Assembly: GCA_902794535.1 (NCBI GenBank)
Contig: CADBHQ010000020.1
Location: 1-64,000 of the forward strand
Reading direction: 5' to 3'
Origin: Fibrobacter succinogenes
Lineage (GTDB): Bacteria; Fibrobacterota; Fibrobacteria; Fibrobacterales; Fibrobacteraceae
Length of the DNA stretch: 64,000 nt
Both the position numbers and the translations under genes were made by a program. The notes beneath the pieces were generated by a model. The model did no database searches, was not told the origin of the DNA, and saw only the letters and a list, made by a program, of their open reading frames with translations. This document shows, piece after piece, positions 32,140-41,395 of the stretch. Every line of letters starts with the position of its first letter. Position 1 is the stretch's first letter.

Positions 32140-32727
32140 ATGGAAATGAAATTTTGTCAGAGCTGCGGAATGCCGCTCACACCGGAAATCTTGGGCTCCA
32201 ACGCCGACGGCAGCAAGAACGAAGAATACTGCATCTACTGCTATAAGGACGGCGCATTCACCGGCGACTTCAACATGGAACAGATGGTCGAATTCTGCTC
32301 GCAGTTCGTCGAAGAATTCAACAAGAACACCGGCAAGAACCTCACCCGCGAAGAGTACAAAGTGGAGCTGCGCAAGTATTTCCCGACGCTCAAACGCTGG
32401 AAATCAAGCGACGCCGAACTCCCGCACGCCAATTCGCCTATCAAGCAAAAGTTGATTGAAGAAGTCAACGCGCTGAACATCAAGGATATGCCGACCATCG
32501 ACAACCTCTTTGTTCTGCAGGGTTCGTTCATCAATCAGGAATACAAAATCAACGGCAACAGCATCAAGCTCTTGGATGATAACGCAAGCTACTGGGGCAA
32601 CCAAGTCGAAAAGAAAGGTGCCGCAGGCCGCTGCTACGGAATCGCCTGCGACGAACGCTATATTCTCGTGAGCGAATACGGCAAGAACGGTGCTGATGCC
32701 GAAATCGTCGTATTCAAGAAACGGTAG
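32140..32727 (+). CDS. zinc-ribbon domain protein
   Basis: 195 residues from the ATG at 32140, which follows AAAGGAGAACTT. The N-terminus is a putative zinc ribbon of the PF12674 type: FCQSCGMPL then YCIYCYKDGAF, with four cysteines. A helical middle (FCSQFVEEFNKNTGKNLTREEYKVELRKYFPTLKRW, split here in description only by helices) is followed by a second, separate domain (about 115-195, FVLQGSFINQEYKING to EIVVFKKR). A short decayed copy of the middle part lies at 40147-40180. Regulatory or chaperone roles are guesses. Confidence 0.75.
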   Translation: MEMKFCQSCGMPLTPEILGSNADGSKNEEYCIYCYKDGAFTGDFNMEQMVEFCSQFVEEFNKNTGKNLTREEYKVELRKYFPTLKRWKSSDAELPHANSPIKQKLIEEVNALNIKDMPTIDNLFVLQGSFINQEYKINGNSIKLLDDNASYWGNQVEKKGAAGRCYGIACDERYILVSEYGKNGADAEIVVFKKR

Positions 32728-32805
32728 CGAATGGGCGCGAAAGTCGCCCTGCTTGAATTTGGAAAGGTAAGAAATAGCTATTTTTTATAAGAAAGGAAAC
32801 TTCTT

Positions 32806-34503
32806 ATGAATAAATGGGCTAGGAATTTTGCGAGTGCAATTTCAGTAATGAGTTGTGCTTTCGTACTCGGCTGTGGTGATGATTCGTCCGGTTCTAATTT
32901 CGATCCTAAAATGCAGATCGCGTTTTCTATGGAAGAACTCGGGGATTGCGGAAAAGGACAGGAAGGCGATTCGGTCTATGTCTACGATGAAGACATCTAC
33001 GTGACATGCAAGGATGGCTTCTGGATGATGTTCGAATTTACTGAAGAAGACCAGGACCCACCAGAAGAAAAAAGCTCCGGCAGTAAAGACAACGGTTCGA
33101 GCGGTAGCGAAACGAAGTCAAGCTCCAGTACGCCATCGACGAGTTCGGGGAACGAAAAATCCTCGTCTAGCCAGATTACAACCTCGCTGAACTTGTACGT
33201 CGCCGCAGATGATACCTTGATATCCTTAAGGTACCTGCAAGATTGCAACAGCAGTCATGAGGGAAAATTCGTGTTTGTCGCTTCGTTGAATGGCTACTTG
33301 CGTTGCCATGACGAACACTGGGAAGAGTTCGTGCCCACCTTGGATGATGCTCCGAAATCTTCGGCTTCGATGAACGATCCGCGCGCCGGTAAGTCGGATT
33401 TGTCGAACTTTTTCGAGATGGATTCCTTGACTATTTACAGTAGCAGCGCCCAGTATTCCTCCGAATACGATACGACCATGGCGAATGCCGAAAGAGTCCT
33501 GGGCTTGTGTGCCGGCGATAATCTTGGCAAGGTCGCTCTGGACAGCGAAAAGGTAATCAGAGTTTCGCGCAGCGACCTGTACTATTGCCTGAAGGGTGTG
33601 TGGATTCCGGTATTGGCCGAAAATGCCGATACTTACGGTTTTGGAACCGCAACGAACGGCACCTTCAAGGAAGGCCTGATGGGAACTCCTCAAAAGTCCA
33701 TGTCGGCATACTGCGACAAGGCGTTTTCCAACATCACGCACGGGGTATATGTCTATGACAACAAGTGGAGACTGGCCGATTCAACCGAACTCTGCTTCAA
33801 CAAGATGTGCTCCGCTGCAAATATTGGAGAATTAGCATACCTCGAAGATATCCCGTTCACATGCCGCGAAAAGAACAGGTGGTCCCTCTCTAACATGTAT
33901 GAGCTTCCTGTAGAAAAACACTTCAACAAGAATGTTTCTTACGGAACCTTGATAGATGAACGTGACGGACAGACATACAAGACGGTGCAGATTGGTGATT
34001 ATGAATGGATGGCGGAGAACTTGAACTATGCGGGGGTGGATTCCGATGTGGGCGTGTGCTACAATCAGGATCCGAAAAATTGTGCCATTGCCGGTCGCAT
34101 GTATACTTGGCTAGAAGCCATGCGGTTGTCTGCGACTTACAGGAGCACCATATTCAAGGATACTTTGGATTGGCAGGGAATCTGCCCTGTGGGTTGGAGA
34201 ATCCCCCTATCTTCCGAGTGGGATTTGTTCTCGAAAGCCGGAAAAAATTCCTTGGCTGAATGCACCTGGGTTTCCGATGTCGACGTCTATAAGAATATAG
34301 GACAGTTCAATGAAGATGGGATGACGATTCTCCCGACAGCGCCTGGAACAACTTATCATCAGGCCTACTTCTGGTCTACAACGAATAGAGCGTATGAGGC
34401 ATACGAGGGATCTTTCCGCGTGGGAAGATCTTATGTCAGTTATTATATAAAAACTAGTGCCATTGCAGTGCGCTGCATCAGAAGTGTAGGGGGTAATGAC
34501 TGA
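32806..34503 (+). CDS. FISUMP-domain lipoprotein
   Basis: 565 residues with a lipobox VLGC (Cys23) and GAAAGGAAAC upstream. After the signal come four short cysteine modules of the pattern C-x(n)-EG-x-x-VYV ... C-x-DG-W, split by a Ser-rich linker (about 87-125). The C-terminal 190 residues are a FISUMP/TIGR02145 domain: ERDGQTYKTVQIGDYEWMAE, ENLNYAG and CPVGWRIPLSSEWDLF. FISUMP domains look like lectin-type folds and are expanded in Fibrobacter, but their ligands are not established. Its stop overlaps the start of the next gene (TGATG), so the two are translationally coupled. Confidence 0.85.
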   Translation: MNKWARNFASAISVMSCAFVLGCGDDSSGSNFDPKMQIAFSMEELGDCGKGQEGDSVYVYDEDIYVTCKDGFWMMFEFTEEDQDPPEEKSSGSKDNGSSGSETKSSSSTPSTSSGNEKSSSSQITTSLNLYVAADDTLISLRYLQDCNSSHEGKFVFVASLNGYLRCHDEHWEEFVPTLDDAPKSSASMNDPRAGKSDLSNFFEMDSLTIYSSSAQYSSEYDTTMANAERVLGLCAGDNLGKVALDSEKVIRVSRSDLYYCLKGVWIPVLAENADTYGFGTATNGTFKEGLMGTPQKSMSAYCDKAFSNITHGVYVYDNKWRLADSTELCFNKMCSAANIGELAYLEDIPFTCREKNRWSLSNMYELPVEKHFNKNVSYGTLIDERDGQTYKTVQIGDYEWMAENLNYAGVDSDVGVCYNQDPKNCAIAGRMYTWLEAMRLSATYRSTIFKDTLDWQGICPVGWRIPLSSEWDLFSKAGKNSLAECTWVSDVDVYKNIGQFNEDGMTILPTAPGTTYHQAYFWSTTNRAYEAYEGSFRVGRSYVSYYIKTSAIAVRCIRSVGGND

Positions 34504-36311
34504 TGAAGACTTTAACGAAAATCCCGTTAGTTCTGGCTGCGTTTTCTGGAATGGCCTTCTGGTGTTGCGGCGGCGATAGCTCTTATGCCGATATGTATCA
34601 AGGTGAGGGCGTTTATACAAAGAGCATGGAAGACTTGGAAGCGTACGGATGTGACAATTCCAAGGAAGGTGTCATTGTTTACCTGTCCGAAGAAAACGAG
34701 ACCGTCATTTGCACCAAGGGAAAGTGGACTGTCTATCAGGATTGGCTGGATAAGCATCCCCAATCTTCGAGTTCGAATAAAAAATCGAGTTCAAGTACAA
34801 AATCAAGCTCGAGTGCCAAGTCGAGTTCCAGTTCGAACCGGTATTCTTCTAGCGTCAATATCGATAGCCTTGGCTCGGTTTCAGGTTTGTCGGATTTGCC
34901 CGAGTGTGATTCCTCGATCAACAAGGCGGCCGTTTATGTCAAAGCCTTGGATCGGACTCTGAAGTGTTTCTCGAAAATCGGCTGGATCGAAAGCGAATTT
35001 AACGCCGTATTGGATACTTCGCGCTGGGATGAAGCTCCCAAAGAAGATTGCGAACTCGAAGGAGATGAGTACTACAATTACAGCGTGAAGATTCGCTATG
35101 TCTGCAAGGACTTGAAATGGATCCCCTATAGCGACTGGGCCCTTGGCTCTTTCCCGGAATCACCTGAAATCCCGTCTTGGGATTCTACGATATTGGATCA
35201 CGAACTAGAACACATCATAACGGATCGTCGCGATTCTGCGTTTGGAGAGTGTACTGCTGGCCGCGAAGGTGAATTCATCTTGAACGAAACCCTGGGGTAT
35301 TCCAAGAACGGTTATTACCAGTGCAGCGAAGGGCATTGGTACATCGTTCCCGATTCCGTTGCCGATACTATTGGTCTTAAGCCCATTGGTGAAGGGTCGT
35401 TTGCTATAGCGAGATTCACTAGGGACTCCTCTGGATGGGATAGGCCTAAGTTGCCCGATCAATGCATTGTGAAGGGTGAGCCGGAAGCTGCCTACTATGT
35501 CTACGACGGGGGCGCATGGCGTAGAGCCTCGTATTACGAAATTTGCGAACTTCATCCTTGCCTCAAGGCGAACGAGGGAGATACATACAACCTGTTCGGT
35601 TTCACGTTCTATTGCCGCAATAGCAACTGGGAACAAGATGGCCCTTATAGTTTCAAGCAGAGCGATATTTTTGCTAAAGATAAAGAATATGGCACAATGA
35701 CAGACCCCCGAGACGGCCATGTTTACAAGACTATCGATATCGATGGAAATACCTGGATGGCCGAGAACCTCAACTATTACGACAACTCGGGATTTATGTA
35801 CCTGGAAAGCTATTGCCATGATTATAATGGAAGCGAGTGCGGGCTTGGTGGCCGTAGCTATTCCTGGGTCGCTGCGATGGCTATCGATACCGTTTACAAG
35901 AACGAACTTATTCCCGATAGTCTTATAACGCTTCCGTACCGGGGTGTTTGCCCCGAAGGCTGGCACATCCCGAGCTATACGGAATGGGAAAACCTCTTTA
36001 CGGAACATTCAGTCACATCCCTGGAATCGGAAGCGGGCTGGCTTTATTCCTGGACCGATTATGTCGTTTCTGAAAAGTGGAATTCGACGGGTTTCTCTGC
36101 TTTCCCGACAGGGCTGGCTGAATATAACACGAGCGCGTATTCAGGAAGATGGGTCTGGAATTCTTCGGGAAATCGGACTGAATTCTGTACTGCATCACCC
36201 AGTAAAGACGATGTGTCGTATTCTTACCATGCTTATATGACATCGCGTTATGCCGGCCTTTATAAATACTATAGACGAAATGGATGCTTTGTCAGGTGTC
36301 TTAAGGACTAG
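34503..36311 (+). CDS. FISUMP-domain lipoprotein (paralog)
   Basis: 602 residues. The N-terminus ends in a cysteine pair (FWCCGG, about residues 21-22) fitting a lipoprotein signal. Five cysteine modules like those of the preceding protein follow (for example CDNSKEGVIVYL with VICTKGKWTVY, and CTAGREGEF with YQCSEGHWYIV), with a Ser/Lys linker at about 87-120. The C-terminal FISUMP domain has DPRDGHVYKTIDIDGNTWMA, ENLNYYDN and CPEGWHIPSYTEW. It starts one base inside the upstream gene and ends 12 bases before the next, so it is the middle gene of a three-gene surface operon. Confidence 0.85.
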   Translation: MKTLTKIPLVLAAFSGMAFWCCGGDSSYADMYQGEGVYTKSMEDLEAYGCDNSKEGVIVYLSEENETVICTKGKWTVYQDWLDKHPQSSSSNKKSSSSTKSSSSAKSSSSSNRYSSSVNIDSLGSVSGLSDLPECDSSINKAAVYVKALDRTLKCFSKIGWIESEFNAVLDTSRWDEAPKEDCELEGDEYYNYSVKIRYVCKDLKWIPYSDWALGSFPESPEIPSWDSTILDHELEHIITDRRDSAFGECTAGREGEFILNETLGYSKNGYYQCSEGHWYIVPDSVADTIGLKPIGEGSFAIARFTRDSSGWDRPKLPDQCIVKGEPEAAYYVYDGGAWRRASYYEICELHPCLKANEGDTYNLFGFTFYCRNSNWEQDGPYSFKQSDIFAKDKEYGTMTDPRDGHVYKTIDIDGNTWMAENLNYYDNSGFMYLESYCHDYNGSECGLGGRSYSWVAAMAIDTVYKNELIPDSLITLPYRGVCPEGWHIPSYTEWENLFTEHSVTSLESEAGWLYSWTDYVVSEKWNSTGFSAFPTGLAEYNTSAYSGRWVWNSSGNRTEFCTASPSKDDVSYSYHAYMTSRYAGLYKYYRRNGCFVRCLKD

Positions 36312-36323
36312 GGGGATTAAATA

Positions 36324-39300
36324 ATGAATAAGACTTTATTTTTCGCTATATTGGTTTTTATCCTCTCTGTCGGACAATCCCTCGGGGCGCCTGTTCCGTG
36401 GCCGGTTAAACCTGCAAAGACATTCTTCAGGGCGGATGGTGGAATCATGGAAATCTCCACTCCCGAAGAATTTGCTCTTATGGTGGAACGCCTGAAAACA
36501 AACCCGGATGAATCGCAATATTACATTTTGAAAACGGATATTGTGATAAACGAAGGTGACGCGAAGACCTGGGCGAAAAATCCGCCTAAATACGAGTGGA
36601 TTCCTGCAGGATTGCCTGCCGACACTCCCTATGTCGATTTCAATGGAAATGGGCATACCATAAGCGGTATATACATAAATACGGAAGATAGTTGCCAAGG
36701 CCTTTTTGGTGCGATAAGGGGCTATGTCTACAATTTGAATATTGTCAATTCGTATATCAAGGGCGGCAATAATGTCGGCGCGCTTGCAGGCTCCGTTTGG
36801 GCTCCGGTAAATGTATATGTCGATGCCATTGTGGAAGGAAACGATAACGTTGGCGGTATTATTGGGAAAGCTTCCCAAATGGTTTCGAATGGCTTGGTGT
36901 TCAAGGGTTCCGTGAAGGGGAAAAACCATGTCGGTGGCATTGTCGGGGCGGTAAATTCTGGAGAAATGAGAAACAGCGACAATTACGGTTCTGTCTATGG
37001 AGAACGAAATGTCGGTGGCATTTGTGGGGGCTTTGATAAAACTGAAATGAAAGCGATTAACCTCAAAAACTATGGCACCATTGTTGGCAAGGTTAATGTC
37101 GGGGGTATTGCGGGGGTTAATTCTTTCAATGAAAAGCCCGAAAATAAAGACGCGTACCCGATCAGGGCGGGGTTCCTGAGAAATATGGGCGAAGTTATTG
37201 GCGAAGATACAGTTGCTGGAATTTTTGCAAAGTATAGCCGTCCCAGAAATGTTTATTACATTCCTATGAAATACTCGTACAATGCGGGAAGGGTCCGTGG
37301 CGTAAGCAGTGTGCAGCCCCTATATGAGGCTCTTTACAAAGACTCGGCTTCTTGCTACAAGTGTGTGAACTTCAAGGAAGTTTATGAAAACGGGGGCTTG
37401 GTTGCAGAAAAAATTAGGGAAAGCCAAATTGACCTTTATGTGGATTCGCTGGGCCCAAGCTTTATACCCGATTCGGGAAAGGTGAAAATTAATGATGGCT
37501 TCCCCATCCTGCTTACCGAAAACAAGAACTTCAAATACCTGGCAGGCAAGGGAACCAAGGAAAGCCCGTTCCTGATTTCTTCACTTGATGACTTGATTAA
37601 GTTCAAGAAGCATTCCCAAGCCTATACATTGCAGGAATCGCCGTATTACAGGCAGACGGAGGACATCGAATGGGATGCCTCGATGAACTGGATTCCAGAT
37701 ACTTTGTTCGAAGTCGACTACGATGGTGGTAACCACAAGATTTCGAATTTGTATTCCCACAACGAGAATGGGTGCGGTGCATTTATAGATTCTGTGAAAA
37801 CTGCTGTCTTTAAAAACCTGTTCCTCGAAAATGCCGATGTCATGGGTGCTGTCTATGCGGCAGGACTGATTTGCCATGTGGGTGATGTTGAAGTCTCGAA
37901 TTTGAAAGTATCTGGAAGTGTAACGGCTGCTTATCATTATCGCGAGACTTTGTCGTGGATGAGCCGTGCGGCTACGGCAGGGGTCATTGCGACGGCTATA
38001 TATGGGACAATCCGAAATACGGTCAATATGGCTGATGTCTCCGCTTCGGAAAATGCGGGTGGCATTTTTGGAATGCGGCCTAGACTAGGTACGGTAAACC
38101 TTTACAATGTCGTGAACAAGGGAAACATAACTGGGCATTTCTATGCGGGTGGCATTTCCGCACAAGATGGGAATATCCTGTATGCCGAAAACTACGGAGA
38201 TGTTTCTGGCTCGAGTTACGTTGGAGGTATTTCGGGCCTTCCGGCTTCGGTTAGCAAATCGTTTAACCGCGGGAAAATTACGGGTTATGACTATGTCGGC
38301 GGTATTGCGGGAAAGGCGGACATATTGCACGATGTGTATAATGCTGGCTCCATCGATAACTTGGGAAACCCCTTGAAGGTCGGTGCGATTGTTGGACAGG
38401 GGTTGCGTTATTATGGAAAACAAAATGGGATTTGGTCCTCGAATGTAGCTGGCGTCTATTACCAGAAAGATGGCCTTGCGCTTGCGGGGCATATGCCCGA
38501 CAGCGTCAATGTAGTGGATTCAGCGAGCTTTACAGCAACGGAATTCAAGGATAAGGCGACTGCCGATAAGATGGGGCGCACCTTTAGGGCTGACGAAGAA
38601 AATGTTAACGACGGTTACCCTATACTCGCGTTCGATTTTAAGGGAAATGGTTCCGAAGCAAGCCCGTTCCTTGTCGAAACTAAGGAAGATCTGATGCGTT
38701 TGTCCGATCTGTTGCTTGATACGCTCATGAGAATAGTCTATGCTAACAGTCACTTCAAGCTAACGAGCGATATCAAGTTTGATTCTACGGATAAATGGAT
38801 TCCGCTGGGATATTCGGAAAGACTTCCATTTGGAGGTTCATTTGATGGGGGTAATCATACTGTTAGTGGCATTGTAAGGCGGGATTCTGTCCATGCGGGA
38901 TTCTTTAATTACCTGTATAAAGCAACTGTCAAGAATTTAGGTGTAAAGGATTCCCGTTTTACGGCGGATCATGCCGCTGCGATTGCTGCGTATGCAGTCT
39001 CGTCGACAATCTCTAATTGCTGGAATGATAATTCGTATGTATATGCGAATAAGTATGGGGGTGGAATTCTTGGCTATGTTTGGACAGGAGCACGCATCGA
39101 TAGGGTCTATAATACGGGAACCATTGAAGGAAGTTCCAATATTGCGGGAATTGTCGGTTATTTGAGTTTGTACCAAACAACGGATTCTTATCTGGTAAAC
39201 GCTTACCATCGTGGCACGGTGAAATCTTCGTCCAATTCATCGATATACGGTATTGCCTACATAAATGGAAGTGCTATGGGTGGGTCGAATATCCTCGTCA

Positions 39301-39794
39301 AAAATCTCTATACGACGGATACCACAAGGTACATGATATCGTGCAGTGCTAAGTCTTGCGATTTTAACTCCATGTTCCACATCAAGCGATATGATGAAGA
39401 TTCGACAGGCCTTTCTGCCGAAGAAATGAAGACGAAGGAATTTGCAGAAAGGTTGGGAGATGCATTCGCTTTTGATGAAAAAGGCGTGAATGGCGGGTTC
39501 CCCATATTCTCTGGCAAGGAAAGCGTAATTCCCGGGGCTAATAAAGATAGCGCCGAAGTTGTAATCCCTGTGCAACAGAAAAAAGTCCCGAGTGCTTTTG
39601 CAGCAACTGCAGGCGACAAGAATATATTGCTGCAAGGGAATTTGCAAGGCAAAAAGATTGCTGTATTCGATGTGAAAGGCTCGAAGGTTTGGATGGGTAC
39701 TGCTACGGCGAATACGCATTCTATTCCTGTGTCGAGGGCTGGCGTCTATCTGGTTCGCTGTGGCAAACAGACCGTAAAGATTGCCGTGCGGTAG
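36324..39794 (+). CDS. large secreted GLUG-type repeat protein with C-terminal sorting-like domain
   Basis: 1156 residues with a signal peptide (about 1-21, QSLGA). Three long blocks, starting near residues 30, 410 and 775, each open with a motif of the type SPFLISSLDDLIKFKK then a strand region with a WIP segment. Inside the blocks are many GLUG-like repeats such as NNVGALAGS, DNVGGIIGKAS, NHVGGIVGAV and NVGGICGGF, as in beta-helical surface proteins. The last 75 residues (GKKIAVFDVKGSKVWMGTA to KIAVR) form a small beta domain like the C-terminal secretion/sorting tails of other Fibrobacter exoproteins. Adhesion to substrate is inferred. Last gene of the operon. Confidence 0.8.
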   Translation: MNKTLFFAILVFILSVGQSLGAPVPWPVKPAKTFFRADGGIMEISTPEEFALMVERLKTNPDESQYYILKTDIVINEGDAKTWAKNPPKYEWIPAGLPADTPYVDFNGNGHTISGIYINTEDSCQGLFGAIRGYVYNLNIVNSYIKGGNNVGALAGSVWAPVNVYVDAIVEGNDNVGGIIGKASQMVSNGLVFKGSVKGKNHVGGIVGAVNSGEMRNSDNYGSVYGERNVGGICGGFDKTEMKAINLKNYGTIVGKVNVGGIAGVNSFNEKPENKDAYPIRAGFLRNMGEVIGEDTVAGIFAKYSRPRNVYYIPMKYSYNAGRVRGVSSVQPLYEALYKDSASCYKCVNFKEVYENGGLVAEKIRESQIDLYVDSLGPSFIPDSGKVKINDGFPILLTENKNFKYLAGKGTKESPFLISSLDDLIKFKKHSQAYTLQESPYYRQTEDIEWDASMNWIPDTLFEVDYDGGNHKISNLYSHNENGCGAFIDSVKTAVFKNLFLENADVMGAVYAAGLICHVGDVEVSNLKVSGSVTAAYHYRETLSWMSRAATAGVIATAIYGTIRNTVNMADVSASENAGGIFGMRPRLGTVNLYNVVNKGNITGHFYAGGISAQDGNILYAENYGDVSGSSYVGGISGLPASVSKSFNRGKITGYDYVGGIAGKADILHDVYNAGSIDNLGNPLKVGAIVGQGLRYYGKQNGIWSSNVAGVYYQKDGLALAGHMPDSVNVVDSASFTATEFKDKATADKMGRTFRADEENVNDGYPILAFDFKGNGSEASPFLVETKEDLMRLSDLLLDTLMRIVYANSHFKLTSDIKFDSTDKWIPLGYSERLPFGGSFDGGNHTVSGIVRRDSVHAGFFNYLYKATVKNLGVKDSRFTADHAAAIAAYAVSSTISNCWNDNSYVYANKYGGGILGYVWTGARIDRVYNTGTIEGSSNIAGIVGYLSLYQTTDSYLVNAYHRGTVKSSSNSSIYGIAYINGSAMGGSNILVKNLYTTDTTRYMISCSAKSCDFNSMFHIKRYDEDSTGLSAEEMKTKEFAERLGDAFAFDEKGVNGGFPIFSGKESVIPGANKDSAEVVIPVQQKKVPSAFAATAGDKNILLQGNLQGKKIAVFDVKGSKVWMGTATANTHSIPVSRAGVYLVRCGKQTVKIAVR

Positions 39795-39805
39795 AAACGG
39801 ATATA

Positions 39806-39925
39806 ATGAAAATCGAAATTGCGGCAAAAGATGATCTCTTGCCGCATACTCGCGCATGGCTCGATACCAGTGGCGATGTGCCGCAGACCGTCTCGTTCTT
39901 GGAAAAGGTCTTACTCGCTGATTAG
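39806..39925 (+). CDS. small open frame of 39 residues, doubtful
   Basis: ATG at 39806 opens a 39-residue frame (DLLPHTRAWLDTSGDVPQ is its middle part). There is only a weak GGAT before it and it overlaps nothing on the same strand. It starts 11 bases after the large repeat protein. It may be a small gene or the scrap of a longer one, since the following 600 bases hold other gene remnants. Confidence 0.25.
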   Translation: MKIEIAAKDDLLPHTRAWLDTSGDVPQTVSFLEKVLLAD

Positions 39926-40125
39926 CGCCTGCCTCGACGTTTGTAGTCGGCTTCGATTTTCTGCTTCCACCTGCGTTCGTTTGCGCGGTTTTGGCGGATG
40001 TCGCTTATGAGACAACATTCTGCATTGTACATCATGCGGATTCCTTCGCCATCATTCACGTAATTCGCGGCGCGGGTTTCATCGATACCGAAGTTCCATA
40101 CACGATGAAAGAAACGCTGATGTGC
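39922..40125 (-). other. coding-like remnant on the minus strand
   Basis: Read on the minus strand, a frame with Fibrobacter-like codon use runs to a TAA at 39924-39922. It reads through FGIDETRAANYVNDGEGIR and a basic end (ADYKRRGRR) but has no convincing start; only an internal ATGATG gives a 37-residue product. It may be the 3' end of a lost gene. Family not recognised. Confidence 0.3.
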
Positions 40126-40146
40126 CGGCAGAAGTAGCTTGTAAAT

Positions 40147-40180
40147 AAGTATTTCCCGACCCTCAAACGTTGGAAATAGC
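40147..40180 (+). pseudogene. fragment of the zinc-ribbon gene
   Basis: AAGTATTTCCCGACCCTCAA and the following bases encode KYFPTLKRWK and then a stop. The same peptide stretch occurs in the intact zinc-ribbon protein at 32140-32727, whose DNA there differs by only a few bases. Nothing before or after aligns, so this is a short remnant of a second copy. It overlaps the end of the minus-strand TSCPD gene. Confidence 0.6.
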
Positions 40181-40413
40181 TTCTTTCCCGAGGACGGCGC
40201 GGGCGAGCTGGTCTGCGCAAGATGTCGGCTTCCCGCCGCAGGTGTTGCCCAGGAGCTTTGCCGCGATATCTTCGGCGCTCATGCCTTCGCAGAGTTTGGC
40301 AATCGCTTTCAGGTTGCCGTTGCATCCGCCCGTAAAGCGGATGTTTCTGATTTTGTCCGTGTGAACTGAATCGTTGTTGCGCAAACGCCCTTGGTCTTGA
40401 AAGTCTCTTCCAT
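40163..40413 (-). pseudogene. TSCPD-domain protein gene with a frameshift
   Basis: The TIGR03905/TSCPD family start is encoded from an ATG at 40413 (METTF-like: MEETFKTKGVCATTIQF), but the family's core (DKIRNIRFTGGCNGNLKAIA to KPTSCADQLARAVL) lies in another frame down to the stop at 40165-40163. The switch falls at about 40361-40367, where adding one base would join the two into one 83-residue protein of normal family length. TATATT on the minus strand at 40448-40443 is a fitting -10 box. It is either a recent pseudogene or a sequencing error. Related TSCPD proteins resemble a domain of B12-dependent ribonucleotide reductases. Confidence 0.75.
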
Positions 40414-40548
40414 ACGTGTCTCGTGGTTGAAGGTATGCGTTAAATATACAATGTTCCCGATAAAAGCGCAGAATGTTCTGATGGAAATAAGCCTGTATTC
40501 ATCTGTGTTTTTTAAATTATGTTATATCAAAATCAGGAGAGAACAATT

Positions 40549-41028
40549 ATGAAACGTATAAGGGACTTTTTTGGTTACCTGTTGGGCGGCGTTCTTTTTG
40601 TCGCCCTAATTCCGACAATCATGTGGCTTGCATCTGGTATGCCCGCGCTTTGGCCGGTCGATACGTGGCGTTACATTGTGGCGCCTATCGTGATGCTTGC
40701 GGGCCTTGTGCTGAGCGTCTGGACTATCGTCTACATGCGCAATCGTGGCAAAGGAAACCCGATGGATGCTTTCGGCCACGAAGTGGCTCCGCGTACGCAG
40801 CACTTGATGATTGAAGGCCCGTACAAGATTAACCGCAATCCGATGCTGACTGGGACTCTTGTTTACCTCGTGGGTGCTGCCGTGTGGCTCTGGACTTGGC
40901 AATCGTGCGTCGTATTTGTCGCCTTCTTTGCCATCATGATGGTGCAGGTGCTGAGCGAAGAAAAACGTCTCCGCCGCGACTTCGGCGTGGAGTACGAAGA
41001 GTATTGCAGACACTCACGAAGGTTCTAA
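40549..41028 (+). CDS. isoprenylcysteine carboxyl methyltransferase-like membrane protein
   Basis: 159 residues from the ATG at 40549, with AGGAGAG eight bases upstream. About four transmembrane helices. The C-terminal half has the signature of the ICMT/PEMT-type methyltransferases: IEGPYKINRNPMLTGTLVYL, then EEKRLRRDFGVEYEEYC. Such enzymes methylate small membrane substrates with S-adenosylmethionine; the bacterial substrate is unknown. It ends three bases before the next small membrane protein gene. Confidence 0.75.
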   Translation: MKRIRDFFGYLLGGVLFVALIPTIMWLASGMPALWPVDTWRYIVAPIVMLAGLVLSVWTIVYMRNRGKGNPMDAFGHEVAPRTQHLMIEGPYKINRNPMLTGTLVYLVGAAVWLWTWQSCVVFVAFFAIMMVQVLSEEKRLRRDFGVEYEEYCRHSRRF

Positions 41029-41031
41029 TAA

Positions 41032-41367
41032 ATGAAATTTTTAGCAGTGTTCCTTTTGACTCTTTCGCTGGTGACAACGAGTTCTTTTGCTGTGTCGCTG
41101 AATTCTCCGTTGGTTTTGTCAATGCAGGAATACGAAGGTACTATGACCTCCAGTGATTTTGACTATAACGAGAGATCGGAGGCTGATCTTAGTGTGTTTA
41201 AGCCCGTTGTAGGCGTGATTTCGGCTATGCTTGTTATTTTCGGTTTTTCTTGGGGTGTGATGGGGGCTGCGGAACTCAAGGACGGGGGTGATAAAGGAGG
41301 CGCGATGCTTGGTGGTGGCTTAGGTATAACTGCTTTAGGGGCCCTGGGCATGTACTGGGCATTTTGA
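41032..41367 (+). CDS. small membrane protein
   Basis: 111 residues: a signal peptide (about 1-20, SSFA), a polar stretch, and two transmembrane helices in the second half (GVISAMLVIFGFSWGVMGAA and a Gly-rich GGGLGITALGALGMYWAF). It begins just after the methyltransferase stop, so the genes are probably co-transcribed. Family not recognised. Confidence 0.6.
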   Translation: MKFLAVFLLTLSLVTTSSFAVSLNSPLVLSMQEYEGTMTSSDFDYNERSEADLSVFKPVVGVISAMLVIFGFSWGVMGAAELKDGGDKGGAMLGGGLGITALGALGMYWAF

Positions 41368-41395
41368 TGAAAATGTGCAAAGTAATGTTCTTAGT

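Noticed and set aside
32733-32749. GGGCG/CGCCC hairpin after the zinc-ribbon gene as a terminator
   Set aside because: The stem is short and no T-tract follows.
40056-40325. An 89-residue Arg-rich frame on the minus strand in the decay zone
   Set aside because: It overlaps the better supported TSCPD frame and has a composition typical of an out-of-frame reading.
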